Part shown: positions 1 to 7,709 of the stretch, in pieces
How the letters are laid out: each line of letters begins with the position of its first letter
How positions within the stretch are numbered: the first letter of the stretch is position 1
DNA from: Lachnospiraceae bacterium
Lineage (GTDB): Bacteria; Bacillota; Clostridia; Lachnospirales; Lachnospiraceae
Length of the DNA: 60,320 nucleotides
Direction: 5' to 3'
Assembly (NCBI GenBank): GCA_022793065.1
Contig: JAAWCE010000006.1
Location: forward strand, 1 to 60,320
Notes under the pieces: generated by a model
The model's database searches: none
The model's input: only the letters and a program-made list of their open reading frames with translations
What the model was told of the DNA's origin: nothing
Program-made: the position numbers and the translations under genes

Positions 1-1
1 C

Positions 2-289
2 CATAAGGTATTCGAGAATAAGCTAAGGCAGGACTTCCATGCGGACAAGCCGAACCAGAAATGGTGCACGGATTTCACATATCTGTTTCTCAAAAATGGG
101 GATGTGCGCTATAACTGTACCATCATAGACCTCCATGACAGAAGCGTGGTGGCGAGCATAACGGACCGCCATATCACCAGCGAACCTGCGATCCGCACGC
201 TGCAGAAAGCATTGGAATCCCAACGTCCGGCAAACGGCAGTCTGATCCTGCACAGTGACCAGGGAAAGCAGTATACGTCAAAAGCTTGA
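2..289 (+). pseudogene. Truncated IS3-family transposase (rve integrase core fragment)
   Basis: This open frame enters from the window edge and reads as part of the OrfB/rve integrase catalytic core of IS3-family (IS150-like) elements. Recognisable blocks are WCTDFTY around the first catalytic Asp, IIDLHDRSVVAS, and LILHSDQGKQYTS around the second Asp. The frame stops at TSKA, TGA, exactly where the family normally continues into the DDE glutamate segment. The C-terminal third, including the catalytic Glu, is therefore missing and the product cannot be an active transposase. The break is at about 283-289 and the next sequence belongs to an unrelated protein fragment. No terminal inverted repeat is visible at the break, so this looks like a deletion remnant and not an intact element end. 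Confidence 0.8.
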
Positions 290-446
290 CCACTACAAGG
301 GCCTGACTACAATCGAGGATATTATCTTTTCAAGTTCATCTGCTGCCGCAGATTTTGTTACAGGATATAGCATCAGCGGACCGGCAAATTGGCGAAATAA
401 GGATGGGAAAACACTGAAAGAAATCGAGGCAAAAGAATCCAAATAA
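283..446 (+). pseudogene. DUF4357-like C-terminal fragment
   Basis: In a different frame from the transposase, directly after the junction, about 50 residues read like the DUF4357 domain found at the C-terminus of some GIY-YIG/T5orf172-type and other nuclease-associated proteins. The segment FSSSSAAADFVTGYSISG is followed by NWRNKDGKTLKEIE, which is the family's typical Ser-Ala-rich stretch followed by W-x-x-K-D-G-K-T-L. No N-terminal part, start codon or ribosome binding site belongs to it, because the transposase remnant replaces the upstream sequence. A nominal in-frame ATG at 255 lies inside the transposase. I treat it as the tail of a gene destroyed by insertion and deletion. The parent gene is not known. 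Confidence 0.6.
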
Positions 447-678
447 TTAATATCTCGTAGGGCTGACAGCAGTTTTCTTGCCACACCCTTGTAAAATTCT
501 CCTTTGACAATAGTTGCCTTGTTACACCAAAGGCAAAACGCAGTTCTCTTGTTACACATACCCGAAAGCCCAGTAGTAAGAACTATTGTCACAGAACGAA
601 AAAGGGGCTTCCAACAGAGTGCCCTCTCAGGGGGGCAAATCTATCGGAATCCCTTTATTCAAGCCTTTTTCGGCGCAT
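447..678. other. Gene-poor stretch between the IS remnant and the methyltransferase
   Basis: This is a 232-base interval after the DUF4357 fragment and before the stop codon of the minus-strand methyltransferase gene. Short frames exist on both strands, but none has a recognisable domain or a convincing ribosome binding site. I see no clear terminator. Confidence 0.4.
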
Positions 679-1848
679 TTATCTGTCCGTTCGTGACATC
701 AACACCACAGTCTCCACATGATCCGTAAACGGAAACATATCCACTGCTACGCTTTTCACCACTTTATAATTTCTTTTTACAAGGAACTTTAAATCCCTTA
801 CCAAAGTTTCTGGATTGCAAGATATATACACAATGCGATTTGGCTTCACCTCTGTCACTGCCTTTAGAAATTCTTCGCTGCTTCCGCTTCTGGGCGGGTC
901 CATAAACAGTACATCCAGCTTCTCTCCCTGCCTGGCCATTTCAAGCAGAAACTTCCCCGCATCATTCTGATAAAATCGAATATTTGATATTTGATTACAT
1001 TTTGCATTGTTGATAGCGTCACGGACAGCATCACGATTTAATTCCACGCCAATTACCCTTGCAGCATGGTCACTGGCAATCATTCCTATGGTTCCTGTGC
1101 CGCAATAGGCGTCCAGAACTACTTCTTTGCCTGTAAGATGGGCATACTCCATGGCTTTTGCATATAGCTTTTCCGTCTGCACTGGATTGACCTGATAAAA
1201 AGACTTTGGCGATATCCTGAATGTCTTGCCGCACAACTTATCTTCAATATACCCTTTACCATAAATAACCTGTTCCTTTTCACCCAAAACCAAACTGGTA
1301 TCTTTGTCATTCACATTCACCACAACGGTTGTTATCTCCGGGTGAATCGTTCTAAGCGCCTTTACAAAATTCTTTTTGGAAGGCAGCATTGGAGAACTCA
1401 ATACCAAAACTACCATAATTTCTCCTGTGGCGTGGCCTACACGAATCAACACATGACGCAGTAATCCATAGCCTGTGTCTTCGTTATATGGCCGAATTTT
1501 AAAGGATTTGAGTAACCCCCGGATAGATACGATTATTTCATCCGCCTTTTTATTCTCAATCAAACAACTGTCCACAGGAACAATACGGTGACTCTTCTGC
1601 TCATAAATGCCGGATATGGCATTGTGTCTTCTGTCTTCCCCAAATACCGCATGAACCTTATTGCGATAATGCTCTGGCTGCTCCATTGTAATCATGGGCT
1701 CCGGTTTACAGTAATTCTCCATTAATTTACGAAAAATGGTACTTTTCACCTGAATCTGCTCTTCATAACTTTTATGAATAAACTGGCATCCACCGCATTT
1801 GTTGGATACAGGACACGCTTTTTTTCTTTTTTCTTCTCTCTGCTGCAT
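679..1848 (-). CDS. rlmD: 23S rRNA (uracil-C5)-methyltransferase, RlmD/RumA-TrmA family
   Basis: SAM-dependent RNA m5U methyltransferase of 389 residues. The N-terminus has a Cys cluster (CPVSNKCGGCQ, about residues 11-21) typical of the 4Fe-4S site of RumA-type enzymes. The SAM-binding region is LDAYCGTGTIGMIA (about 240). The catalytic region carries MDPPRSG and then YISCNPETLVRDL with the nucleophilic Cys (about 345), and the protein ends with HVETVVLMSR. The usual N-terminal TRAM domain of RlmCD-type proteins is absent: the protein starts immediately before the Fe-S Cys cluster. A TTG six bases upstream (1854) is in frame, but the ATG at 1848 has an AAGG seven bases before it and is preferred. 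It is divergent from the tRNA-Pro gene. The exact rRNA target position is inferred. Confidence 0.85.
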   Translation of the reverse strand: MQQREEKRKKACPVSNKCGGCQFIHKSYEEQIQVKSTIFRKLMENYCKPEPMITMEQPEHYRNKVHAVFGEDRRHNAISGIYEQKSHRIVPVDSCLIENKKADEIIVSIRGLLKSFKIRPYNEDTGYGLLRHVLIRVGHATGEIMVVLVLSSPMLPSKKNFVKALRTIHPEITTVVVNVNDKDTSLVLGEKEQVIYGKGYIEDKLCGKTFRISPKSFYQVNPVQTEKLYAKAMEYAHLTGKEVVLDAYCGTGTIGMIASDHAARVIGVELNRDAVRDAINNAKCNQISNIRFYQNDAGKFLLEMARQGEKLDVLFMDPPRSGSSEEFLKAVTEVKPNRIVYISCNPETLVRDLKFLVKRNYKVVKSVAVDMFPFTDHVETVVLMSRTDR

Positions 1849-2009
1849 ACTCAACCTTTTCTTCCGCTGTCTCTATCTAACTTACCTGAGCTTCATCTCC
1901 GATCCGCCCATCTTGTCATATTTTATTATTATAGCCTTTGCAGCAAATATAGTCAACAACCAGCAGATTTGAATTGGTAAATAAAAATCGAAAAAACTCA
2001 AAAAAACTC

Positions 2010-2038
2010 TTGCATTTTTCTCTATCTTGTATTATAAT
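2010..2038 (+). promoter_or_regulatory. Promoter of tRNA-Pro
   Basis: A sigma-A-type promoter with TTGCAT (2010-2015), a 17-base spacer and a perfect TATAAT (2033-2038). It ends 13 bases before the tRNA acceptor stem, consistent with transcription starting just upstream of the mature 5' end. Confidence 0.8.
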
Positions 2039-2051
2039 ACAAAATGTGTTA

Positions 2052-2126
2052 CGGGGTGTGGCTTAGTTTGGCTAGAGCGCCGCCTTAGGGAGGCGGAGGT
2101 CGCAAGTTCGAATCTTGTCACTCCGA
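2052..2126 (+). tRNA. tRNA-Pro (anticodon AGG)
   Basis: A complete cloverleaf can be folded. The acceptor is CGGGGTG pairing with CACTCCG, discriminator A. The D arm is GCTT/GAGC and the anticodon stem is CCGCC/GGCGG around the loop TTAGGGA. The T arm has the loop TTCGAAT. The anticodon is AGG, which reads proline CCU. The CCA end is not encoded (TAT follows). A34 at the wobble position is notable because in bacteria it is best known from tRNA-Arg(ACG). A promoter precedes it and a terminator follows within ten bases, so it is a single-gene transcription unit. Confidence 0.93.
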
Positions 2127-2134
2127 TATGAAAA

Positions 2135-2166
2135 GAGAAAACCTATTTATAGGTTTTCTTTTTTTC
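2135..2166 (+). terminator. Rho-independent terminator after tRNA-Pro
   Basis: A ten-base-pair stem GAAAACCTAT/ATAGGTTTTC with a two-base loop (2137-2158), followed by a run of T (2159-2165). It lies nine bases after the tRNA. Confidence 0.9.
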
Positions 2167-2218
2167 TGTATAAATTTGTACTGAAGCGTCTTTTGACCCA
2201 TTTTCTCATTAAATTACA

Positions 2219-2248
2219 GCGGGGCATAGAATTTACTCCATGCCCCGC
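2219..2248 (-). terminator. Hairpin downstream of the AI-2E family gene
   Basis: A perfect nine-base-pair GC-rich stem GCGGGGCAT/ATGCCCCGC with a twelve-base loop, 27 bases after the stop codon of the minus-strand permease gene. The following tract (TGTAATTTAA) is only weakly T-rich, so termination is likely but not certain. Confidence 0.6.
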
Positions 2249-2275
2249 CGTATTCATATATAGTATTCTATACCT

Positions 2276-3523
2276 CTACCTGTTTCCAGCATTATGTTTT
2301 TCTTTTTGAGCGTCCTTTTTCCTATTTGAATCTCTCTTCGGCCCTCCCGCCTGGCTGCCCGACTCCCTCTCTCTCACCGGCGGCCTTCCTTTTTTTGTAT
2401 TCCTATTATTTACACTCTCCTTAAACAGAGAATAGCATGTGGACATCAATGGAATAAACAGCAGCATCCCCACTATACCAAATAAACTGCCGCCCACGCT
2501 GACCGCCATCAATACCCATATGGAAGGCAATCCCACAGAACTTCCCACCACCCTTGGATATATCAGGTTACCTTCAATTTGTTGCAGTACCAGGAACAGC
2601 ACAACAAACCACAATGCCTGAATGGGGTCATTTATCAAAATCAAAAACGCTCCCACCGCACATCCCACAAAAGCGCCCACTATAGGAATCAGCGCCATAA
2701 AAGCAATCAGCACCCCTACCATCAAAGCATAGGGCATACGGAAAATCGTCATAAAAACAACGAACATTGCCCCTAAAATCACCGCTTCCACACATTGTCC
2801 CGTAACAAAACTACTGAAATTCTTATGCAGAAGACTGAAAACTTCCAGCGTTTTCTTTCCCACACGTTCCGGTAAGAAAGCTGAAATAATCCTCTTTCCC
2901 TGATTGGATAGCCTTTCCTTTTGCGCCAGGACATATAATGCAAAAATAAAGGAAATGACCCCATTTACCACACCTGAAATAATGTTGCTTGCCACACTGA
3001 ACGTAGAATTCAGTACATTTCCCATACCATTTCTCAGAAAATCTACAATATTCTTAAAAATGGTATCCCAATTAATGTCTATTGCCTCCAATTTACTGAC
3101 CTGTTCCGCCATAATGGGATAATCTTTGGCCAGCTTATCCAGCTTTTCAATCATCTGTTCCGTAAATGCGGGGATCTTTTTCCCAATCTCAGCGGCAGTC
3201 AGCGCCACCTGCGGAAGTACCGTTCCTACCACTATGGAAATCACCAAAATTACCAATACAATCGTAAGAACCATGCACAGCGGCCTCTTCAATTTTGCCG
3301 CCGATTTTCCCTTCCATCGTGCCAACAGTTTCTCTTCCAAAGCCCTCATAGGAATGTTCAGCGCAAATGCTATGGCACCGCCATATAAGAACGGCTTCAA
3401 TATATTGAGTATAAATATAGATCCAAACAATACCTTATCACTGTAAATAATAATCAATATCAGAAATGTGGCCCAAACCATCAAACGTCTGATTTGCTTT
3501 AATTTTTCTCTGCTAAATTCCAT
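2276..3523 (-). CDS. AI-2E family transporter (PerM/YtvI-like membrane protein)
   Basis: Polytopic membrane protein of about 415 residues of the AI-2E exporter-like superfamily (YdbI/PerM/YtvI). It has an N-terminal pair of hydrophobic segments (VWATFLILIIIYSD and ILNILKPFLYGGAIAFALNI), a long amphipathic middle section, and a C-terminal bundle with GVISFIFALYVLAQKE. The family-typical LIPIVGAFVG and IEGNLIYPRVVG motifs follow. The last 45 residues are a charged cytoplasmic tail rich in Arg, Lys and Gly. I chose the ATG at 3523 because GAGGGG lies seven bases upstream; an upstream in-frame start (3547) lacks such a site. Family members export varied substrates or act as Na+/H+ antiporters, so AI-2 transport should not be assumed. 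It is followed by the dipeptidase gene in the opposite direction of reading order (upstream on the same strand). Confidence 0.8.
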   Translation of the reverse strand: MEFSREKLKQIRRLMVWATFLILIIIYSDKVLFGSIFILNILKPFLYGGAIAFALNIPMRALEEKLLARWKGKSAAKLKRPLCMVLTIVLVILVISIVVGTVLPQVALTAAEIGKKIPAFTEQMIEKLDKLAKDYPIMAEQVSKLEAIDINWDTIFKNIVDFLRNGMGNVLNSTFSVASNIISGVVNGVISFIFALYVLAQKERLSNQGKRIISAFLPERVGKKTLEVFSLLHKNFSSFVTGQCVEAVILGAMFVVFMTIFRMPYALMVGVLIAFMALIPIVGAFVGCAVGAFLILINDPIQALWFVVLFLVLQQIEGNLIYPRVVGSSVGLPSIWVLMAVSVGGSLFGIVGMLLFIPLMSTCYSLFKESVNNRNTKKGRPPVRERESGSQAGGPKRDSNRKKDAQKEKHNAGNR

Positions 3524-3569
3524 TTTAATACCCCTCTGCCCGATCATAATATTTATCTTCAGATAATGT

Positions 3570-5057
3570 TTAGTGTTCTTCCAGGAATCTTACCAGGAAT
3601 TCCCACACACGGCCCGTAGAAGATATACTCAATGTTTCCTCTGTCGTATGAATGTCAGCCATATCAGGCCCTATGGACACACAATCCAAATCCGGTATTT
3701 TGCTTCCCAATATACCGCATTCCAGACCTGCGTGAATCGCCTCCACTTTCGGTTCTTTCCCATACATTTCTCTGTACAGCCTGACCATTTTTTCCCGCAA
3801 GGGGGAATCTTTACGGTATTTCCAGCCAGGATAATCTCCAGTGACAGTATTGACGCCTCCCGCCAATGCGGTCACAGCGCGCAATCTGCCAATCAACGCC
3901 CTTTTGGCGCTTTCCACACTGCTCCGCACGGAAAATTCTGCAGCCATCTCACACCCTTCCGTTTCCTGGCGGATCAAATCCATTTTCTGTCCGTCCCTTT
4001 CTAGCTTCAATATCCCCAAATTCAAAGAAGTCTCCACCAAACCGGGCATATCAGCGCTCATTGCCTGAACGCCGTTTGGAAGCGCACATAAAAACGCCGC
4101 CGCTTTTTGTGTATCTTCCACTGTCACACAGCCAAAACGTCCCTGTCCAATTTCTTCTATCTTAATGGCAAAGCCTGGGTCTTTTACGGCAAGCTCTCCC
4201 TGAATTTCTATTTCCAACTCTTTTAAAATTTCTCTAAGCTTCTCCTGCTCCTTCTCTCCTATGACAAGGACTGCCTCCGCCTGCCTGGGAATGGCATTGT
4301 CTGCTAACCCTCCGTCCAATGCACAAATTCCTGCCGGAATCTGTTCTGTCAATCTCTGAAGCAGCCTGCCCAAAAGACAATTTGCATTGCCCCTTTCTTT
4401 GTGGATTTCTCCTCCGGAATGTCCTCCCAACAGACCTTCCACCCTGACCTTTACAGCTATTCCTTCCAACTCTCCTGTTTTAAGCGGCAATAGACAATGT
4501 ACTCTTGCACCTCCTGCGCAGCTGGACAGAAATATTCCTTCTTCCTCTGAATCCAGATTAATCATGCGATTTCCAGTCAGAATGGACAGGTCAATTTCCC
4601 TGGCGCCGTCCATCCCCACTTCCTCGTCCACTGTGAGTATCACTTCCAATTTCGGATGTGATATGGTATCCGAATCCAACAAAGCCAGCGCATATGCCAC
4701 GGCAATACCATCATCTCCACCCAGGCTGGTTCCCTCTGCGTACACCGAGTCTCCACGAATTGCCACTTGCAGCCCTTCTCTTGCCAGATCAATATTACAA
4801 TCCGGTTTCTTTACTGCTACCATATCCATATGCCCCTGCAGTATCACAGGCGGGTCCTCTTCATATCCTTGTGCAGCTTCCTTCACCAGAATAACATTTT
4901 TCAACTCATCCTGAATATACTGCAATCCCCGTTTTCTGGCAAACTCTACCAGATAGTCACTGATTTTCCCCACATTCCCCGAACCATGAGGAATCTTTGT
5001 AATTTCTTCAAAAAACCGAAACACCTGTTTTGGTTCCACCTCAGATAAAACGCCCAT
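3570..5057 (-). CDS. pepD: Aminoacyl-histidine dipeptidase (PepD-like, M20 metallopeptidase)
   Basis: Cytosolic dizinc dipeptidase of about 495 residues, the usual length for PepD. The M20 metal ligands are visible: QGHMDM (His and catalytic Asp, about 84), SLGGDDGIAVA (bridging Asp, about 118), TVDEEVGMDGA (catalytic Glu pair, about 150), NLDSEEEG (Asp, about 175) and HAGLECGI (last His, about 446). The lid or dimerisation domain occupies the middle. It cleaves Xaa-His and other dipeptides for amino-acid supply. The start at 5057 is set by GGAGG six bases upstream; the frame extends further but without a ribosome binding site. Confidence 0.92.
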   Translation of the reverse strand: MGVLSEVEPKQVFRFFEEITKIPHGSGNVGKISDYLVEFARKRGLQYIQDELKNVILVKEAAQGYEEDPPVILQGHMDMVAVKKPDCNIDLAREGLQVAIRGDSVYAEGTSLGGDDGIAVAYALALLDSDTISHPKLEVILTVDEEVGMDGAREIDLSILTGNRMINLDSEEEGIFLSSCAGGARVHCLLPLKTGELEGIAVKVRVEGLLGGHSGGEIHKERGNANCLLGRLLQRLTEQIPAGICALDGGLADNAIPRQAEAVLVIGEKEQEKLREILKELEIEIQGELAVKDPGFAIKIEEIGQGRFGCVTVEDTQKAAAFLCALPNGVQAMSADMPGLVETSLNLGILKLERDGQKMDLIRQETEGCEMAAEFSVRSSVESAKRALIGRLRAVTALAGGVNTVTGDYPGWKYRKDSPLREKMVRLYREMYGKEPKVEAIHAGLECGILGSKIPDLDCVSIGPDMADIHTTEETLSISSTGRVWEFLVRFLEEH

Positions 5058-5070
5058 TCTTTTCCTCCAA

Positions 5071-5137
5071 TTCCAGTACCGTCCCTTCACTGCCGGCCTC
5101 TTTTCTTTCTTTTCCAGTACCGTCTCTTCACTACCGG
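5071..5137. repeat. Short intergenic repeat, two copies (third near 42820)
   Basis: Two near-identical 26-base units start at 5071 and 5112: TTCCAGTACCGTC, then C or T, then CTTCACTnCCGG. A third, partial copy (TTCCAGTACTGTCTCTTCACT) lies at 42820-42840, directly against the end of the dispersed leader repeat there. The ends CCAGTA and TACCGG are nearly complementary. The rest of the 5058-5392 gap contains no gene that I can support. Confidence 0.55.
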
Positions 5138-5392
5138 ACCCTTATAAACATAGCTTATCCATATTCCTTTCTTCCCGCTTTACAATGTATTTATACCAAA
5201 GTACTATGCAATTCCCATATTTCTATTCTATACATCTTTCCAGAAAAAGGAAAGCCCCAATTTCTAAATTTATATTCTTCCTTTTCGGAAAAGTCTTCCT
5301 AATGTATATAACACGAAAATCCAATGCACATTTTACATATAACTTGTTCTTATTTGGTTTCTTTGAAACTCTTTTTACGCATATACGCATAT

Positions 5393-5420
5393 AAAAAGTC
5401 CACATGTCTGCGGACTTTTT
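5393..5420. terminator. Terminator downstream of the 5431-6660 gene
   Basis: A symmetrical hairpin AAAAAGTCC/GGACTTTTT with a ten-base loop. The T-run in either direction makes it work on both strands. It lies ten bases after the stop codon of the minus-strand gene. Confidence 0.8.
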
Positions 5421-5430
5421 ATAACGTCTA

Positions 5431-6660
5431 TTAATTTGTGGCTATCCGATGCAATAGCTCTACAATCCCCTCTCTTTCTTCAGGTTTCAGATAACATACC
5501 GTAATCACATAAAAAGATGGTCCGGTTATGACCTCACATTCCATAATGTAATATTTCTCATTCCCTTTCCCATGCTGTTCCCATCCAAAACGTATTCGTC
5601 CTTTGGTAATTTCATATTCCTCATAATCCTTTACGCCTTTTAACCCGTTGGAAAACTGCGCCTCACCCTCTCTTGCATGATAAGCGCTTACCCGCCACAC
5701 AGGGCTGTTCACAGAATCGTCACACCAAATATTTACTCCCCCGCCTCTTTCGTTCTCTTCCCATTCATAAAGATAAGAACCAGGCAATGTCAGGCGCAAA
5801 TTTCCCAATGTCTCCACGATCTTCCTCTTGCGATATCCAATGGGAAATTCATAAGTGAGCGGCTCCACATCTTCTATCACAGGTTTTCTGCCATGCAGTC
5901 CGCACACTTCCCTGTACGCTTCATACGGAAATGGCAAATGACAGTTCATTGCATACGACTTTTCCAAGTCATCCAGAATACTACCGTTTATTTCTCTGTC
6001 CATCTCACTGCGGGAAGAAGAAACATAATAACACTGAATCCACAGCCCATACAAAGCCCGATTTCGATAGAACACCTCGTCTCGTGTCTCATTTTCCCAT
6101 AAGAAAAACCTCTGCGCCAATGCCTCAACACCTTGTATCTCCAATATTCTATCCAACGCATCTAATGTATAACGCCCCAAAGCAGATGCTACCGTCCCCA
6201 TAACTGACTCTGGATGATATAAATCCAAATCCCAGCAAAGACATACCTGATCGCTGCCTCTTTGTTCAATCAAATCATGACACACATGTAATAGCTGTTT
6301 TAAGTAAGGATAAAAATGTTCCCGTTTCATTCTCTCAAAATCACGATGGCTATAATAATCCGTTTCATCTTCCACCACCATGTTTTCCAGTTCCAACCCG
6401 TCTATCAGTTCCAAAGCTGCTTTGTGAAAGCCCGCCCCCACCTGAGAAGTCTGACAATCCGACTCTACCAGCCATAGCCCCTGATTATCCGCATCTGCAC
6501 TCCAGGTTATTTCAACTTCCCCCATGGGACAAAGTCGTAAACACATCTCCCCTTCTCCTGCATCAATACCATACCCCATCGTCTTTGCTATGGTACTTGC
6601 CCTGCGGATTAATTCCTCTATTCCTGCCACTGTTCCGCTGACCCGAAATCCAATACTCAT
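5431..6660 (-). CDS. Protein of unknown function (409 residues)
   Basis: I do not recognise the family. The protein is soluble, acidic and rich in Trp, Tyr and Glu, with no signal peptide or membrane span. An N-terminal segment of about 115 residues (starting SIGFRVSGTVAGIEELIRRA) could be a compact alpha/beta domain. A helical middle includes HVCHDLIEQRGSDQVCLCWDLDLYHPESV, here quoted only for its Cys and His content, and the last 100 residues are beta-rich. The ATG at 6660 is chosen because GGGGAG lies six to seven bases upstream; the longer frame to 6702 has no such site. It is preceded on its strand by the flavin reductase/rubredoxin gene with a gap of 124 bases and followed by a terminator, so it may be cotranscribed with that gene or monocistronic. 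Confidence 0.7.
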   Translation of the reverse strand: MSIGFRVSGTVAGIEELIRRASTIAKTMGYGIDAGEGEMCLRLCPMGEVEITWSADADNQGLWLVESDCQTSQVGAGFHKAALELIDGLELENMVVEDETDYYSHRDFERMKREHFYPYLKQLLHVCHDLIEQRGSDQVCLCWDLDLYHPESVMGTVASALGRYTLDALDRILEIQGVEALAQRFFLWENETRDEVFYRNRALYGLWIQCYYVSSSRSEMDREINGSILDDLEKSYAMNCHLPFPYEAYREVCGLHGRKPVIEDVEPLTYEFPIGYRKRKIVETLGNLRLTLPGSYLYEWEENERGGGVNIWCDDSVNSPVWRVSAYHAREGEAQFSNGLKGVKDYEEYEITKGRIRFGWEQHGKGNEKYYIMECEVITGPSFYVITVCYLKPEEREGIVELLHRIATN

Positions 6661-6784
6661 CTTCATCTCCCCATCGCTTACAGACTGCCAATTTAACATC
6701 ACTTTTTATAGTACTTATTCTATAAACTTTATCCTTTTTGTCTGTCACACCTTAACGATCTGTATACAGCGTCTATTGCAGTCT

Positions 6785-7402
6785 TTACAATACCACCCTT
6801 TCAAAATCAGAAGCCGGATGCTTACACAAAGGACAGATAAAATCTGCCGGAAGTTCCTCTCCTTCATAAGTATAGCCGCAAACCTTACAACGCCATACTA
6901 CCTTTCCTTTTTCTCCGGATGCAACTGGCTTTGGCTTGATTTGTGACTGATAATACCCATATGTTGCCGATGCCACATCTGACAATACCTCCATATCGTT
7001 TACCGAAGCGATAAACAGGGTATGGCTTCCGAGGTCAATTGCCTGTTCCACTTCAGCACTGATATATCCGTTAGTTCCCGCCGTAACATAGTAAAGTCCG
7101 TTAGCGCTTCGCTGCGCCTCAGAATATGCGGCAAATTTATCCACCTCACGTCCTGACTGAAATCCAAAATGACGAAAAAGTGAAAAATCGGCCTTTTCAC
7201 TTATAATGGAAATATTAAACTTTCCACTCTTCTGCACCAACTCCTGGGTATAATTTGCCTTGTTCACCGCAATACTGATTCTATTGGGTTCGGAAGTCAC
7301 CTGACCCGCCGTATTGATAATACAACCGCTGTCTCTGCCTTCAAACGCAGATGTAAGTACAAACAGCCCATACGTCAACTGATACATTGCTCTCTTATCC
7401 AT
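6785..7402 (-). CDS. Flavin reductase-like domain fused to rubredoxin (high-molecular-weight rubredoxin)
   Basis: A two-domain electron carrier of 205 residues. Residues 1-150 match the FMN-binding flavin reductase-like/flavoredoxin fold (MYQLTYGLFVLTS, then INTAGQVTSEPNRISIAVNK, then HTLFIASVNDMEVL). The C-terminal 45 residues are a rubredoxin with two CxxCG-type knuckles, WRCKVCGYTYEGEELP and FICPLCKHPASDFE. In acetogens such a protein (Hrb) feeds electrons from NAD(P)H via FMN and rubredoxin iron to oxygen- or NO-reducing flavodiiron proteins. That role here is inferred. The start at 7402 has GGAG ten bases upstream. That ribosome binding site is the end of a dispersed structured repeat (7411-7591). 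Confidence 0.88.
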   Translation of the reverse strand: MDKRAMYQLTYGLFVLTSAFEGRDSGCIINTAGQVTSEPNRISIAVNKANYTQELVQKSGKFNISIISEKADFSLFRHFGFQSGREVDKFAAYSEAQRSANGLYYVTAGTNGYISAEVEQAIDLGSHTLFIASVNDMEVLSDVASATYGYYQSQIKPKPVASGEKGKVVWRCKVCGYTYEGEELPADFICPLCKHPASDFERVVL

Positions 7403-7410
7403 AATGAAAT

Positions 7411-7591
7411 CTCCTATTTTAAGTCGCTGCGCGACAGCACTAAAGGGTGAGGTTCTTTCGGCGCACACACAGGAGAGACAAATTTCATTCGTAAGTCATC
7501 TCATGAAATTTGCTCTCGTGCGCTTTCACAACCTCACCTGTCCAGCGAAACATTTTTAATAAATGGATTGACATTTCTTAGCTGGACGATT
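7411..7591 (-). repeat. Dispersed structured leader repeat, copy A
   Basis: On the minus strand this 181-base element ends in CTTAAAATAGGAG, supplying the ribosome binding site of the flavin reductase/rubredoxin gene. It is nearly identical to 42653-42821 before cysS and shares its last 41 bases with 32977-33017 before uxuA. It folds strongly. GTCCAGC/GCTGGAC pairs at 7540-7546 and 7581-7587. A long hairpin is closed by GGTGAGGTT/AACCTCACC (7446-7454 with 7530-7538), with GCGCAC/GTGCGC and a perfect AAATTTCAT/ATGAAATTT inside. A last small hairpin GTCGC-GCA-GCGAC comes just before the Shine-Dalgarno. No open frame lies inside. The remaining gap to 7709 holds nothing I recognise. Confidence 0.85.
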
Positions 7592-7709
7592 TCTATTCTT
7601 CCAATTCACTTTTCGTATTCCTGCAGTTTTTAACATCAAGATGTAGTAAACATTTAATTATTTTGGTTTCTCAACTTGTTTCATCTTTAAATGGCAATGT
7701 TCTACCTTT

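Noticed and set aside
293..592. A 99-codon minus-strand frame with several Cys
   Set aside because: It lies antisense to the DUF4357 fragment, lacks a ribosome binding site and matches no family that I know.
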